Numbered from the stretch's first letter, positions 8,206 through 17,179 are shown. The stretch is DNA of 64,000 nt from an uncultured bacterium (GCA_938002255.1 CALLAL010000011.1:41129-105128), one strand, 5' to 3'. The notes: generated by a model from the letters alone, not told the origin. A program made the numbers and translations.

Positions 8206-9456
8206 ATGGACCAGAACCTGAGACAGTTTTACTTCTTTAGTGAATTTTTAAATCGAAAGGTCTACACGCTTGCCCAAAACAGAGTTGGTAAAATCGTTGA
8301 TATGGTTGCCGAGAGAGTGGATCCTTATCCCTTAATTCTGGGAATGATCATTCGGACCCGAAAAAGAGAAAAATTCTTTCTTCCATGGGAAAAGATCGTG
8401 CAAGTCGAGCCCCTCCTTCTCTTTTCTGATGGAGGTCTTCTCGATCTGAGCCAATCAGTTGCGACACAGGATGCCATCCTGCTTCGGGATGAGGTGATGG
8501 ATAAACAGATTGTGGACACCTACGGAGCCAAGGTGGTGAGAGTCAACGATCTTCACTTTTTAAAGGTAGAGTCCCGATTGAGGTTGGTCCATGTCGATGT
8601 GGGATTCCGGGGGTTAATGAGACGGGTGGGTTGGGAAAAAGCTGTCGATCGGGTGCTCGAATGGCTTTTTTCCTATAAGCTCCCCAATCAATTTATCTCC
8701 TGGAAGTATGTTCAACTCCTCTCTGGCTCTGACTTGCTTCACCTGAGCGTTTCTCAGAAGAAGCTGTCCCACCTCCATCCGGCAGATCTTGCCGATATCA
8801 TCGAGGATTTAAGCAGTCACGAACGGTCTGCTATTTTTCACGCCCTCGATCCTGAGACTGCTGCTGAGACGTTGGAAGAGATTGATCCAAAAATTCAGAA
8901 GGCCCTCATCGAGACCATTCCGATAGAAAAGGCGTCGGATATTGTAGAAGAGATGTCTCCTAGCGACGCGGTGGATCTCTTGGCCGATCTTCCAGAGGAA
9001 AGGGCAGAGGAAATTCTGGAAGGAATGGAACAAGAAAAGGCAGAGGATCTGAGGGAGCTTCTCGTCCATCCAGAAGAGACTGCGGGTGGACTGATGACCA
9101 CAGCTTATCTCTGCCTGACACCTGAGGTGACTGTCGATTCGGCGATTGCCCGATTAAAGGCTGAAGCCCCTCACCTGGATATCATGGATTACATCTACAT
9201 TGTGGACGAAGGGGAGGGCCTCCAGGGGGTGGTCAGCATCCGAGATCTTCTCACAGCTCAGCCGAATCAACGTTTATCCGAAATTCAATTTCCCAGAGTG
9301 GTCAGCGTCAAACTGGATGATGATCAAAAAGAAGTGGTTGAGGCCTTTGCAAAATATGGATTTCGAGCCCTCCCCGTCGTCGATGACGAAAATCATCTGA
9401 AAGGGGTGATTGGATTCCGAAATGTTTTAGATGTTCTTGCACCGGATGCAGGATAG
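8206..9456 (+). CDS. PRC-barrel / MgtE N-domain / CBS-pair sensor protein without a membrane channel
   Basis: The 416 residues hold two PRC-barrel-like segments (about 8-75 and 95-145), then the helical MgtE intracellular N domain (about 185-290, with LHPADLADIIEDL and PSDAVDLLADLPEE) and a pair of CBS domains (about 290-410). In true MgtE channels this cytosolic part senses Mg2+ and gates the pore, but the five-helix channel is absent here and no membrane helix exists. The next gene, two bases away, encodes an Nramp-related carrier. I infer that this protein is a detached Mg2+ or nucleotide sensor controlling that carrier. No clear ribosome binding site precedes the ATG. Confidence 0.9.
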   Translation: MDQNLRQFYFFSEFLNRKVYTLAQNRVGKIVDMVAERVDPYPLILGMIIRTRKREKFFLPWEKIVQVEPLLLFSDGGLLDLSQSVATQDAILLRDEVMDKQIVDTYGAKVVRVNDLHFLKVESRLRLVHVDVGFRGLMRRVGWEKAVDRVLEWLFSYKLPNQFISWKYVQLLSGSDLLHLSVSQKKLSHLHPADLADIIEDLSSHERSAIFHALDPETAAETLEEIDPKIQKALIETIPIEKASDIVEEMSPSDAVDLLADLPEERAEEILEGMEQEKAEDLRELLVHPEETAGGLMTTAYLCLTPEVTVDSAIARLKAEAPHLDIMDYIYIVDEGEGLQGVVSIRDLLTAQPNQRLSEIQFPRVVSVKLDDDQKEVVEAFAKYGFRALPVVDDENHLKGVIGFRNVLDVLAPDAG

Positions 9457-9458
9457 TT

Positions 9459-10805
9459 GTGGAAGTATATCCTCACCCGATTCCAATCTTCCGCTTATTC
9501 ACCCGATACCATTTAAAGTTTCAGGTAACGCAGATTAGGCAGGCGATGGTAGGCGATTATAAAAAGTTCGTTACAAGTTCAAGACAGTCCCTCTGGCGAA
9601 CAGTTGGCCTCTTCTTCATTCTGATGGGCCCAGGCATTATCACTTCGAATGTGGATAATGATGCGGGCGGCATCACGACTTACTCTTTAGCGGGCGCTCA
9701 ATTTGGGCTCAAACTGGTCTGGTCCTTGGTCCCCATTATGATCGTCCTCATTGTGATTCAGGAGATGTGTGCCCGAATGGGTGTGGTCACCGGCAAAGGT
9801 CTTTCAGATCTGATTCGGGAAAAATTCGGTGCCAAGATCACCTTTTACCTAATGATCGCCATGTTCTTGACCAACATGGGGAATGCCATCTCGAACTTTG
9901 CAGGTGTTGCTGCAGGGATGGAAATCTTTGGAGTGGATAAATTTATCTCTGTCCCTTTGAGCGCTTTTCTGGTCTGGTGGATGGTGGTCAAGGGGACCTA
10001 CAAATCGGTAGAAAAGGCTTTTTTGATTGCCTGTGTCTTTTATGTCTCCTACATCATTACAGGCATTATCGTCAAGCCGGATTGGGATCACGTCATGAAT
10101 CAGTTCCTCAGTCCCCAGATCAGCCTCGAGCCCTCGGAGATGACCATGATGATTGGTCTCGTAGGAACGACGATTGCTCCCTGGATGCAATTCTATTTGC
10201 AGGCTTCGATTGTGGAAAAGGGGATCCAAATCGAGGATTACAAATTTGCCAGGTTCGATGTGGTGATGGGATCAGTGGTTGTGCACATCGTCGCTTTTTT
10301 TATCATCCTCGTCTGTGCAGAAACCCTTTTTAAACACGGCGTTCAGATTGAAACGGCAAAAGATGCCGCTCTCTCCCTTGCCCCTTTGGCTGGCAAATAC
10401 TGCACCTATCTCTTTGCCTTTGGATTAGTCAATGCCTCCCTCTTTGCAGCCTCTATTCTTCCGCTCTCTACGACCTATCTGATCTGTGAGGGCCTGGGTT
10501 GGGAAGTAGGGATTGACAAGAAATTTGTAGAAGCTCCACAGTTTTATGGCATCTACACGTTGATCATTTTTTTAGGAGCAGGCATCATTCTCTACCCGGA
10601 CCTTCCGCTCATTCCCATAATGTATTTTTCCCAAGTCATCAATGGTCTGGTCCTTCCCTTCATCCTCATCTTCATCCTCCTGCTGATTAACGATAAAAAA
10701 TTGATGACGCGTTATACAAATGGACCTGTTTTCAATATCATCGCCTGGGTTACTTCCGTTGTTCTGATCGTCTTTACCTTCATTCTCTTTGTTCAGATGA
10801 TTTAA
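9459..10805 (+). CDS. Nramp-related divalent cation transporter (NRMT-like, probably Mg2+)
   Basis: Polytopic protein of about 11 helices with the Nramp fold signature GPGIITS in helix 1. The classical helix-1 ligand motif DPGN is DAGG here (Asp68 kept, Asn changed to Gly71), and the helix-6 MPH motif is APW (Ala240-Trp242). The missing Met is the residue that favours Mn2+/Fe2+ and rejects hard ions in ordinary Nramps, so a hard cation such as Mg2+ is the likelier substrate, as in the Nramp-related Mg2+ transporters. The GTG at 9459 has AGGA six bases upstream; the ATG at 9546 is an alternative giving a more usual N-terminus. Cotranscribed with the sensor gene upstream. Confidence 0.88.
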   Translation: MEVYPHPIPIFRLFTRYHLKFQVTQIRQAMVGDYKKFVTSSRQSLWRTVGLFFILMGPGIITSNVDNDAGGITTYSLAGAQFGLKLVWSLVPIMIVLIVIQEMCARMGVVTGKGLSDLIREKFGAKITFYLMIAMFLTNMGNAISNFAGVAAGMEIFGVDKFISVPLSAFLVWWMVVKGTYKSVEKAFLIACVFYVSYIITGIIVKPDWDHVMNQFLSPQISLEPSEMTMMIGLVGTTIAPWMQFYLQASIVEKGIQIEDYKFARFDVVMGSVVVHIVAFFIILVCAETLFKHGVQIETAKDAALSLAPLAGKYCTYLFAFGLVNASLFAASILPLSTTYLICEGLGWEVGIDKKFVEAPQFYGIYTLIIFLGAGIILYPDLPLIPIMYFSQVINGLVLPFILIFILLLINDKKLMTRYTNGPVFNIIAWVTSVVLIVFTFILFVQMI

Positions 10806-10906
10806 TTGGACTCCCACCGGCGGGGGGTCATCCATATTTGACAAAACGGGTCGAAGGATTTAAAGTTTGGATTGCAAAGCTTGAAATGGGGGCAGAAGGC
10901 GTTTCG

Positions 10907-11365
10907 ATGGAGATTCTATTACTCTTCTTAGTGTTTCTATTTATCATCTGGTTTTGTTACTATTTTCTGAAAGTGGGCAAAGGCTCTGATATCGTTTTAA
11001 CCTCCCCCGTGGCCTTTCCCCAGACCTCTCAGGAGAGTAAGCGGAAACATCCCAGAACAACGGTCAACTGGCCTGTTTCTATGGAAACCGCTGATGGAAT
11101 CGTTGAGGGTGAAATCAAGAATATCAGTCTGGGAGGGGCATTTATCTGTTGTGAACATCCCTTATCCATAGGAGTGGTCTTTCGCCTGACAATGAAAGCG
11201 CCAGACGGTGAGCCGATTGAAGCCTCCGCCAGAGTCGTGTGGTCGAATAGTCATCTACCCAAAGAAAAGGTGATTCATCGGGGAATGGGCGTTCAATTCC
11301 TTAAGATGTCGGATCGACATCTTCATTGTGTCCGCGGGCTCTTTTCGCCTTCAGAGCTTAAATAG
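10907..11365 (+). CDS. Membrane-anchored PilZ-domain protein
   Basis: One N-terminal transmembrane helix (MEILLLFLVFLFIIWFCYYF) is followed by a short linker and a PilZ domain. Both c-di-GMP contacts are present: RKHPR (the RxxxR motif) and NISLGG (the D/NxSxxG motif). It should bind c-di-GMP at the inner membrane face. I prefer the ATG at 10907 (152 aa) with AAGG 7 bases upstream; the frame extends upstream to a TTG at 10838 without a ribosome binding site. It ends 10 bp before the convergent end of livF. The output of the protein is unknown; the only cyclase nearby is at 5.6 kb. Confidence 0.85.
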   Translation: MEILLLFLVFLFIIWFCYYFLKVGKGSDIVLTSPVAFPQTSQESKRKHPRTTVNWPVSMETADGIVEGEIKNISLGGAFICCEHPLSIGVVFRLTMKAPDGEPIEASARVVWSNSHLPKEKVIHRGMGVQFLKMSDRHLHCVRGLFSPSELK

Positions 11366-11375
11366 AAATGAATGG

Positions 11376-12104
11376 TCATCCCCCTAAATAGAGGCGTCGG
11401 ACATCGGGGTTTTGAAGAAGGTCCTGACCCTTTCCCTCAAACTTGTTTCTTCCCATCTCCAAGACATAGGCATAATCTGAATATCCAAGAACCATCGCTG
11501 CCTTTTGCTCCACAATGAGGCAGGGAAGCCCTGAGTTTTTAATCTCCACGATCTTTTCAAATACGGTTTTGACCCATTTAGGTGATAACCCAAGAGAGGG
11601 CTCGTCGAGAAGAAGGAGTTTGGGCTGGATCATCATCGCCCTAGCCAGGGAGAGCATCTGCTGTTCTCCTCCACTCATCTGGGCGGCCTTTCTCCTCTTT
11701 CGCTCCATCAACCAGGGAAAGAGTTGATAGACCTGGGCCACTGCTTTCTCTTTCTCCTTTCGGTCCTTAATGGTCCAGGCACCCATATCGAGGTGTTCCT
11801 GAACGGTCATATCGGGAAAGATAACCCGTCCCTGAGGATTGAAAGCCATTCCTTTCTCAACCCTCTGATAAGGAGCCGTGTGGGTCACCTCTTCATTCAA
11901 AAAGATCACCTTCCCAGAAGTGACTTTCAGAAGGCCTGCCGCTGCTTTGAGCACGGTTGATTTTCCGGCCCCGTTGGGTCCGATCAAACCAACGATTTCG
12001 CCCTTTCTCACGGTCAGGGAGACGCCGTGGAGAATTTCCATCTTCCCGTAGCCAGAGACTAGGCCATCAAGGATTAAAATTTTTTCTTCACTTCTTGCCA
12101 TCAT
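11376..12104 (-). CDS. livF: Branched-chain amino acid ABC transporter ATPase LivF
   Basis: ATP-binding subunit of the HAAT-type uptake system. Walker A GPNGAGKST, signature SGGEQQM and Walker B LLLLDEP are intact, and the protein ends at the short length (242 aa) typical of LivF. ATG codons at 12104 and 12101 overlap the livG stop (ATGA), with GGAAG just upstream, so translation is coupled; an earlier in-frame start would run into livG. It is the last gene of the livK-H-M-G-F operon. The substrate could be any branched-chain or related amino acid or small acid. Confidence 0.93.
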   Translation of the reverse strand: MMARSEEKILILDGLVSGYGKMEILHGVSLTVRKGEIVGLIGPNGAGKSTVLKAAAGLLKVTSGKVIFLNEEVTHTAPYQRVEKGMAFNPQGRVIFPDMTVQEHLDMGAWTIKDRKEKEKAVAQVYQLFPWLMERKRRKAAQMSGGEQQMLSLARAMMIQPKLLLLDEPSLGLSPKWVKTVFEKIVEIKNSGLPCLIVEQKAAMVLGYSDYAYVLEMGRNKFEGKGQDLLQNPDVRRLYLGG

Positions 12105-12835
12105 CTTCCAAAATAGTGTTCCAGCAGGCTTTCGTCCTCCAGGATCAAGCGACAATTTCCCTCTGCGATCTTCTGTCCATAGTTGAGAGCAATCGCATTC
12201 TGGCAGTGATTCATAATGACACTCATATCGTGTTCGACAATGATGAAGGTCTTGCCTGCCTCGTTGAGTTGATGGATCAATGCCATCAATTCGTTCTGGA
12301 GTGTAGGATTGATGCCAGCGGCAGGTTCGTCAAGCAGGATGAGTTCAGCATCGAGCATCAACACTTGGGCAAGGGAGAGGAGTTTCTGCTGGCCGAAGGA
12401 GAGATCAGAGGCATAATGGTCCTTTTTCTCTATAAGCCTTACCAGATGGAGGAGTTCGATAGCCTTCTCCATCACCTTCCTCTCCCTTCCCTTTCCCACA
12501 ACGATGAGGTTTTCAAGAAGGGTCATCTTCGGAAAGATCCGGATGATCTGGTAGGTTCGGCCAATTCCTTTTCGGGCAATCTCATAGGGTTTCTTGCCTG
12601 TGATCTCCTCGCCTTTGAAGAAGACATGTCCGGAGTCAGGTTGAAGGACTCCGGTGATGAGGTTGAAAAGGGTTGTTTTGCCAGCCCCATTTGGACCGAT
12701 TAGACCAGTGATCGAACCCTTCTCAATATCAAAGGAGCAATGATCCAGTGCTGCCACCTCACCGAACTTTTTCACCACATCTTCTACGCTAAGAAGAGGC
12801 TGTTGATTCATTTTGCTTTTATCACTCCTGCTCAT
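12101..12835 (-). CDS. livG: Branched-chain amino acid ABC transporter ATPase LivG
   Basis: This 244-residue ATPase has Walker A GPNGAGKTT, a LivG-type Q-loop region and the signature LSFGQQKL, with Walker B ELILLDEPAAG. The AAGINP stretch after Walker B is characteristic of LivG. It pairs with LivF to power the LivHM channel. The start at 12835 has GGAAGAG just upstream; a second ATG eight codons later is possible. It lies 15 bp downstream of livM. Confidence 0.93.
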   Translation of the reverse strand: MSRSDKSKMNQQPLLSVEDVVKKFGEVAALDHCSFDIEKGSITGLIGPNGAGKTTLFNLITGVLQPDSGHVFFKGEEITGKKPYEIARKGIGRTYQIIRIFPKMTLLENLIVVGKGRERKVMEKAIELLHLVRLIEKKDHYASDLSFGQQKLLSLAQVLMLDAELILLDEPAAGINPTLQNELMALIHQLNEAGKTFIIVEHDMSVIMNHCQNAIALNYGQKIAEGNCRLILEDESLLEHYFGR

Positions 12836-12850
12836 TCTCTTCCAGATAGG

Positions 12851-13822
12851 TTATATCTTCCTGATTTTAGGCAGTATCCCTTTCTCCTTCATCCAGCCTA
12901 AAACCCCTTGGGGGAAAAACAGGATCAATAAGATGAGAATTCCTCCGAAGATCGCCATATAGAGAAGAGTTAATTCTGCCCAGAGGATTTCGTGAATAAA
13001 CGTAAAGAGCGTTGCTCCGATGGCTGGACCAAAGACTGTCCCAACACCCCCAAAAAGGGTCATTACAATCGGGGTGAGGGTGAGATGAATCGTGAAGCCA
13101 AAGGATGGATCGATATAATTCTGGTACGTGAAATGGATCGCTCCTGCCAAACCTGTGAGAAAGGCGCTCAAGACAAAGGCAATGATCTTAGCCCGTGTGG
13201 TATGAATGCCCAGTGTTTCCGCAGCCTGTTCATCCTCGCGAATGGCTATGAGTCGGAGCCCGAATTTGGAGGAGGTGATTTTGTAACAGATCAAGATGGT
13301 TAAGAAGGCAAGCAACAGGACTGACCAATAAAGCGTCGCGAGACTAATCCCTGCAACGAAGGGAACGCCTTTCCCACCATGGGTAAGGGGTTCAAGATAT
13401 TCGGTCCCAAAGAGTTCTCTGGTTCCTTCGGTCAGCGCCACCATGGAGATGGCAAAGTAGACCCCTTTAATTCTGAGCAAGATAACCCCCACCCCAATGG
13501 AGATAATACTGATAAAGAGAGCTCCGATGGGCCAGGCAAAAAGCCAATGCCATTGATAATCGGCAATGAGAAGGCTACTTGCATATCCACTTACGCCGAT
13601 GAACCAGGCAAGACCAAAATTGGTATAACCCGTCAGCCCCGAAAAGAGATTCCATCCGGAAGCATAGACGGTGAAGATCAAAATCTGGACCAGAAGGGTG
13701 ATCCAGTAGTCCGTGGCATAAAAAGGAATCGAGATGAGAAAGATCATGAGGAGGGCTACTCCCATCAGCATCCCATTTCTATTCGTTAATGTTTTTATGT
13801 GAGGTATGCTCAGCCTAATCAT
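12851..13822 (-). CDS. livM: Branched-chain amino acid ABC transporter permease LivM
   Basis: Inner membrane permease of 323 residues with about nine to ten hydrophobic helices and the LivM hallmark segments GLTGYTNFG (about 63-71) and IREDEQAAETLGI (cytoplasmic EAA-like loop that contacts the ATPases). The ATG overlaps the livH stop by four bases (ATGA). It works as a heterodimer with LivH. Confidence 0.93.
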   Translation of the reverse strand: MIRLSIPHIKTLTNRNGMLMGVALLMIFLISIPFYATDYWITLLVQILIFTVYASGWNLFSGLTGYTNFGLAWFIGVSGYASSLLIADYQWHWLFAWPIGALFISIISIGVGVILLRIKGVYFAISMVALTEGTRELFGTEYLEPLTHGGKGVPFVAGISLATLYWSVLLLAFLTILICYKITSSKFGLRLIAIREDEQAAETLGIHTTRAKIIAFVLSAFLTGLAGAIHFTYQNYIDPSFGFTIHLTLTPIVMTLFGGVGTVFGPAIGATLFTFIHEILWAELTLLYMAIFGGILILLILFFPQGVLGWMKEKGILPKIRKI

Positions 13823-14670
13823 CTCTTAAACAACCCTGTGGGTCTGAACAGAAGAATGAGAAGAAGGGTGACCGAAGGGATGATCTGTGCCATCTTGGCA
13901 CTCCAATATTGAGTCACCAGACTCTCCAGCACTCCGATGATGAGCCCTCCGGCTAAGGCCCCTTGAATGTTTCCGAGTCCACCCAGGACAACGATCGCAA
14001 ATGCCTTGGATACATAGCTGGCCCCCATCTGGGGGAAGATGACCCACTGAAGGCTGACAATCGCTCCTGCCGCTCCTGCGAGGGCAATCCCCATTCCAAA
14101 GGTGACCGCCCTCATTTTCATGGTGTTGATGCCACAGACCAACGCGACCTCAGGATTCTGCGAGGTGGCTCGGATTCCTTTTCCCATTTTCGAATATTTT
14201 AAAAAGACAAAGAGGGCTGCGGTGATGCTGAGGGCAAGAAAAAAGGAGAGGGTTTTGCTCTTGGCGAAAACCAATCCAAAGAATGGAAAATTACCCGTCA
14301 GATAGGGAACAGAGCGATAGGTGTTGGTCCAGAAGAACTGGGCCAGATTCCAGATAAGAATGGACATGCCGAAAGTCAGGATCAACGCGGAAAGCTCTGG
14401 TGCCTTAGTTAAGCGCTCGGTGACCCGCTTGTGAATCACTGTTCCACTAAAGAAGAAAACGGGAATGGCAAGAACCACTGAGAGGAGGGGATTCAGGTGA
14501 AGCAGGCTGAACGACCAGAAGGCGAAATAAGCGCCCAGCATGACGAACTCGCCATGGGCGATGTTGACGATTCCTACCACTCCCCAAACCAGAGTGAGAC
14601 CCATCCCGACCAGGGCATAGACGGAGCCCAGCATCAATCCCCGGATGAGAGTCTCGATAAAGTTACCCAT
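13819..14670 (-). CDS. livH: Branched-chain amino acid ABC transporter permease LivH
   Basis: Permease of 283 residues with about eight membrane helices. GLMLGSVYALVGMGLTLVWG near the N-terminus and GIVNIAHGEFVMLGAY are classic LivH segments, and GIRATSQNPEVALVCGIN is the ATPase contact loop. I start at 14670, where TTGGAGAA sits four bases upstream; the ATG at 14700 would overlap the preceding gene by 13 bases. The gene begins 17 bases after the binding-protein stop. Confidence 0.92.
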   Translation of the reverse strand: MGNFIETLIRGLMLGSVYALVGMGLTLVWGVVGIVNIAHGEFVMLGAYFAFWSFSLLHLNPLLSVVLAIPVFFFSGTVIHKRVTERLTKAPELSALILTFGMSILIWNLAQFFWTNTYRSVPYLTGNFPFFGLVFAKSKTLSFFLALSITAALFVFLKYSKMGKGIRATSQNPEVALVCGINTMKMRAVTFGMGIALAGAAGAIVSLQWVIFPQMGASYVSKAFAIVVLGGLGNIQGALAGGLIIGVLESLVTQYWSAKMAQIIPSVTLLLILLFRPTGLFKR

Positions 14671-14687
14671 ATTCTCCAATCGAAGCG

Positions 14688-16013
14688 TTACTTTCCCCAT
14701 CCTGGGAAGGGATAGATGGCCTCGGCTGTTTTCGAACCTGCAGGATAGACAATCTGTTTCACCAAACCTTCTGTGGCGACCTGATTGGGCAGGAGTTTCT
14801 TAGGATCTGCTTTCTGCCACTGAATCAAGTTAGTTGCCTTTCCTATTTGCCAACCTGAATCCGGATGGCCCAGAGGATTCACTTCATATTCGCCGAAAAT
14901 CGTGGTGGTTTTGATCGAATAAAGTTTATCCCTCAGGGCTTTCTTGTCTTCTATATTTCCCACTTCTTTTACAGCTCGCTCTAAAATTTGTCCTGCGGCA
15001 AAACCAGCAGCTGCATGATAAGAGGGTTCGCTTTTATACTCATTGAGATAGGCTTTGTAGAATTCAAGGTTCCCAGGAATCTTCACAAAGGGTTCCCAGA
15101 AGGTTTCGCCCGTAACATATTGGGCATCCCCTTTGAGCGATTTGGTAAAGTCGGCAATCGCAGGCCCCACCAGAAATCCAAACATTTTGGGTGTGGCATT
15201 GACCGCTTTGGCTGCTTTGACCAATCCAATCGAATCAGGAAGATAACCACCACCTAAAATCAGGTCCGGTTTCTGAGACCAGGCCTTTGACATGATAGGC
15301 TCCCAGTCCGCAGTCTCTTTGGGATAGGCTTCGTCAAGCACTACCTGCATTCCCATCTCTTTAGCCTTGGCCACAAGAGGTCGGGTCGCTCCAATGGGGA
15401 AGGCTGTATCCGAATAGATGAAGGCGACAGTTTTTGCTCCTTTCTCCTTCCCAAGCATAAGGCATCCAAAGAGATTCTTCCAAGCCGGAGGAAGCACTCC
15501 CACAAACCACTCTCTCTTTTTCCCTTCCCAGATAACCGGTGCATTGGCTAAAGGCGTGATGATGGGAATTTTGTAATCCTCTGCGAGAGGTGCAATGGCA
15601 TTGGACACGGCACTTCCATAGGGTCCCAGAATGAGATCAACCTTGTCAGAGACAACCAGTTTTCGGATCAATTTGATCGCCTCGCTTGGATCGCTTTTGT
15701 CATCATAGACGACAAACTCGACCCGCCTTCCAAGAAGTCCTGGACCTGGGCATCCCAGTTTTTCAACTTCGCCAAAGGTACAGCCTCGTTCGTTGATAAT
15801 CTTGCCCCAGAGTTTATAGCCACCTACCTCAAGTTCTCCTTCACGAGCCCATGCTCCGGTAAGCGAAATAGCAACTCCAATCTTAATAGGAGATTTTGCT
15901 TGGGCGAACACTCTCCTTCCTAACAAGCCGCTCATCCCCAGAGCTGCTATTCCAATCCCTGCTGTCTTTAAAAAATCCCTTCGGCTCCACTTCCTCTTTC
16001 CGTCTTTTCTCAT
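14688..16013 (-). CDS. Amino-acid-type ABC transporter substrate-binding protein, Tat-exported
   Basis: Periplasmic binding protein of the type 1 (LivK) fold, 441 residues. The N-terminus has a twin-arginine signal (SRRDFLKTAGIGIAALG) with cleavage expected near FAQA, so it should be exported folded. The mature part starts with IKIGVAISLTGAWAREGE, the usual opening of this family. Strong ribosome binding site AAAGGAGGG, 8 bases before the ATG. It is the first gene of the five-gene uptake operon. It has an extra Cys pair region (GCTFGEVEKLGCPGPG) after the first strand. The ligand cannot be deduced: LivK-type proteins also bind amides, urea and aromatic acids. Confidence 0.9.
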   Translation of the reverse strand: MRKDGKRKWSRRDFLKTAGIGIAALGMSGLLGRRVFAQAKSPIKIGVAISLTGAWAREGELEVGGYKLWGKIINERGCTFGEVEKLGCPGPGLLGRRVEFVVYDDKSDPSEAIKLIRKLVVSDKVDLILGPYGSAVSNAIAPLAEDYKIPIITPLANAPVIWEGKKREWFVGVLPPAWKNLFGCLMLGKEKGAKTVAFIYSDTAFPIGATRPLVAKAKEMGMQVVLDEAYPKETADWEPIMSKAWSQKPDLILGGGYLPDSIGLVKAAKAVNATPKMFGFLVGPAIADFTKSLKGDAQYVTGETFWEPFVKIPGNLEFYKAYLNEYKSEPSYHAAAGFAAGQILERAVKEVGNIEDKKALRDKLYSIKTTTIFGEYEVNPLGHPDSGWQIGKATNLIQWQKADPKKLLPNQVATEGLVKQIVYPAGSKTAEAIYPFPGWGK

Positions 16014-16364
16014 ATCGATTCCCTCCTTTTTAATAATACCCTAAACACTCATGCCCTAAAAAGGCACCACGAAGGATGAAACTATATTGGATTAGCTTTA
16101 ATATTCAATGGATGAGACCATCATGTAGACCTCGCAAAGAGGTGTTTTCTGTTGGAAGACACGCTATATTGGCGTGTTCAATTGAGCGCTTCACCCTGTC
16201 TGACTAAACCCCTTTTCGACCTCCCGTTCCTCTTCTGAGGGGGTAAAAAAACGCTCAATTTAGATCGTAGGAATGGTCTATTTTCAGTAAAAATTAACAA
16301 AATCTTCCTTTTCTTGTCAAACTCCATTCCCTTGACTTTTTGCTGATTGACTGAATAGAATGTA
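16014..16364. other. 351-bp divergent gap with three successive hairpins
   Basis: No gene fits in this gap between livK (left, minus) and larB (right, plus). It holds ACCTC-GCAAA-GAGGT (16129-16143) followed by GTTTTCT; ACACGC-7 nt-GCGTGT (16159-16177); and a large stem AATTGAGCG/CGCTCAATT (16180-16188 and 16252-16260) enclosing ACCCC/GGGGT (16208-16212 and 16240-16244). The right end carries the candidate larB promoter. The run of three inverted repeats in 130 bp is unusual; it could be a small RNA, a miniature mobile element or operator DNA. Confidence 0.5.
16332..16361 (+). promoter_or_regulatory. Candidate larB promoter, near-leaderless
   Basis: TTGACT (16332-16337) and TAGAAT (16356-16361) are 18 bp apart. 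Transcription would begin near 16368, between the two possible larB ATGs at 16365 and 16374. No Shine-Dalgarno is present, so a leaderless message is plausible. Confidence 0.4.
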
Positions 16365-17126
16365 ATGGAAAATATGAATCAACAGAAATTGGAACTTCTT
16401 TTAAAAAATGTGAAAGCTGGCAGGATTTCCCTCGATCAAGCCTTGGCCCAGTTGAAGTCCCTTCCCTTTGAAGATATGGGCCATTCAAAGGTGGACCATC
16501 ATCGAAGCTTACGAAAAGGTTTTCCAGAAGTGATCTGGGGAGAGGGGAAAACAGTTGATCAGATTCTCGCCATTATGAAAGGACTGAAACAGAAAGGTCA
16601 GAACATCCTCCTCACCCGTCTTGAAGAGAAGAAGGCAAAGGCGATTCAAAGAGTTTTTCCAAAGAGCCGTTACTCCCCCCTATCAAAAGTTCTCACCTTG
16701 CATACCCATCCGGTCAAGGTGGAGGGGAAGGGCACGATCCTTGTCATGACTGCAGGCACAAGCGATATCCCTGTGGCTGAAGAGGCTGCCATTACTGCGG
16801 AGATGATGGGGAATCGTGTAGAGACGCTTTACGATGTCGGCGTGGCAGGGATTCACAGATTGCTTTCACAAAAAAAGAGACTGGATGAGGCACGAGTTCT
16901 CATTGTTGTGGCAGGAATGGAGGGAGCCCTTCCCAGTGTGGTGGGAGGACTGGTGGACAAGCCGGTTATTGCTGTTCCCACAAGCATAGGTTACGGAGCC
17001 AGTTTCGGTGGAATGGCTGCATTGCTGGCGATGTTGAATTCCTGCGCATCGGGTGTAGCTGTGGTCAATATTAATAATGGGTTCGGAGCAGGCTATATTG
17101 CCAGCCTGATCAACCGGTTATCCTAA
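16365..17126 (+). CDS. larB: LarB, pyridinium-3,5-biscarboxylic acid mononucleotide synthase
   Basis: LarB carboxylates and hydrolyses nicotinic acid adenine dinucleotide in the first step of nickel-pincer nucleotide cofactor synthesis. The C-terminal half is a PurE-like domain with MTAGTSDIPVAEEA, YDVGVAGIHRLL and VAGMEGALPSVVGGL, all family hallmarks; the N-terminal 110 residues hold DQALAQLKSLPFEDMG. Length (253 aa) is normal. LarC and LarE, needed for the sulfur and nickel insertion steps, are not in the window, nor is a lactate racemase. No Shine-Dalgarno precedes the ATG at 16365; an in-frame ATG at 16374 is an alternative. Two small genes follow closely. Confidence 0.93.
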   Translation: MENMNQQKLELLLKNVKAGRISLDQALAQLKSLPFEDMGHSKVDHHRSLRKGFPEVIWGEGKTVDQILAIMKGLKQKGQNILLTRLEEKKAKAIQRVFPKSRYSPLSKVLTLHTHPVKVEGKGTILVMTAGTSDIPVAEEAAITAEMMGNRVETLYDVGVAGIHRLLSQKKRLDEARVLIVVAGMEGALPSVVGGLVDKPVIAVPTSIGYGASFGGMAALLAMLNSCASGVAVVNINNGFGAGYIASLINRLS

Positions 17127-17179
17127 AAAGGGAATGGCTTGAATGATAGCCAATTACACGAGTCCATTGGAATCTTAAA

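Noticed and set aside
11957..12703. Long open frame of 248 codons on the plus strand
   Set aside because: It lies antisense to livG and the livF start, has no family match, and the minus-strand product has intact Walker motifs.
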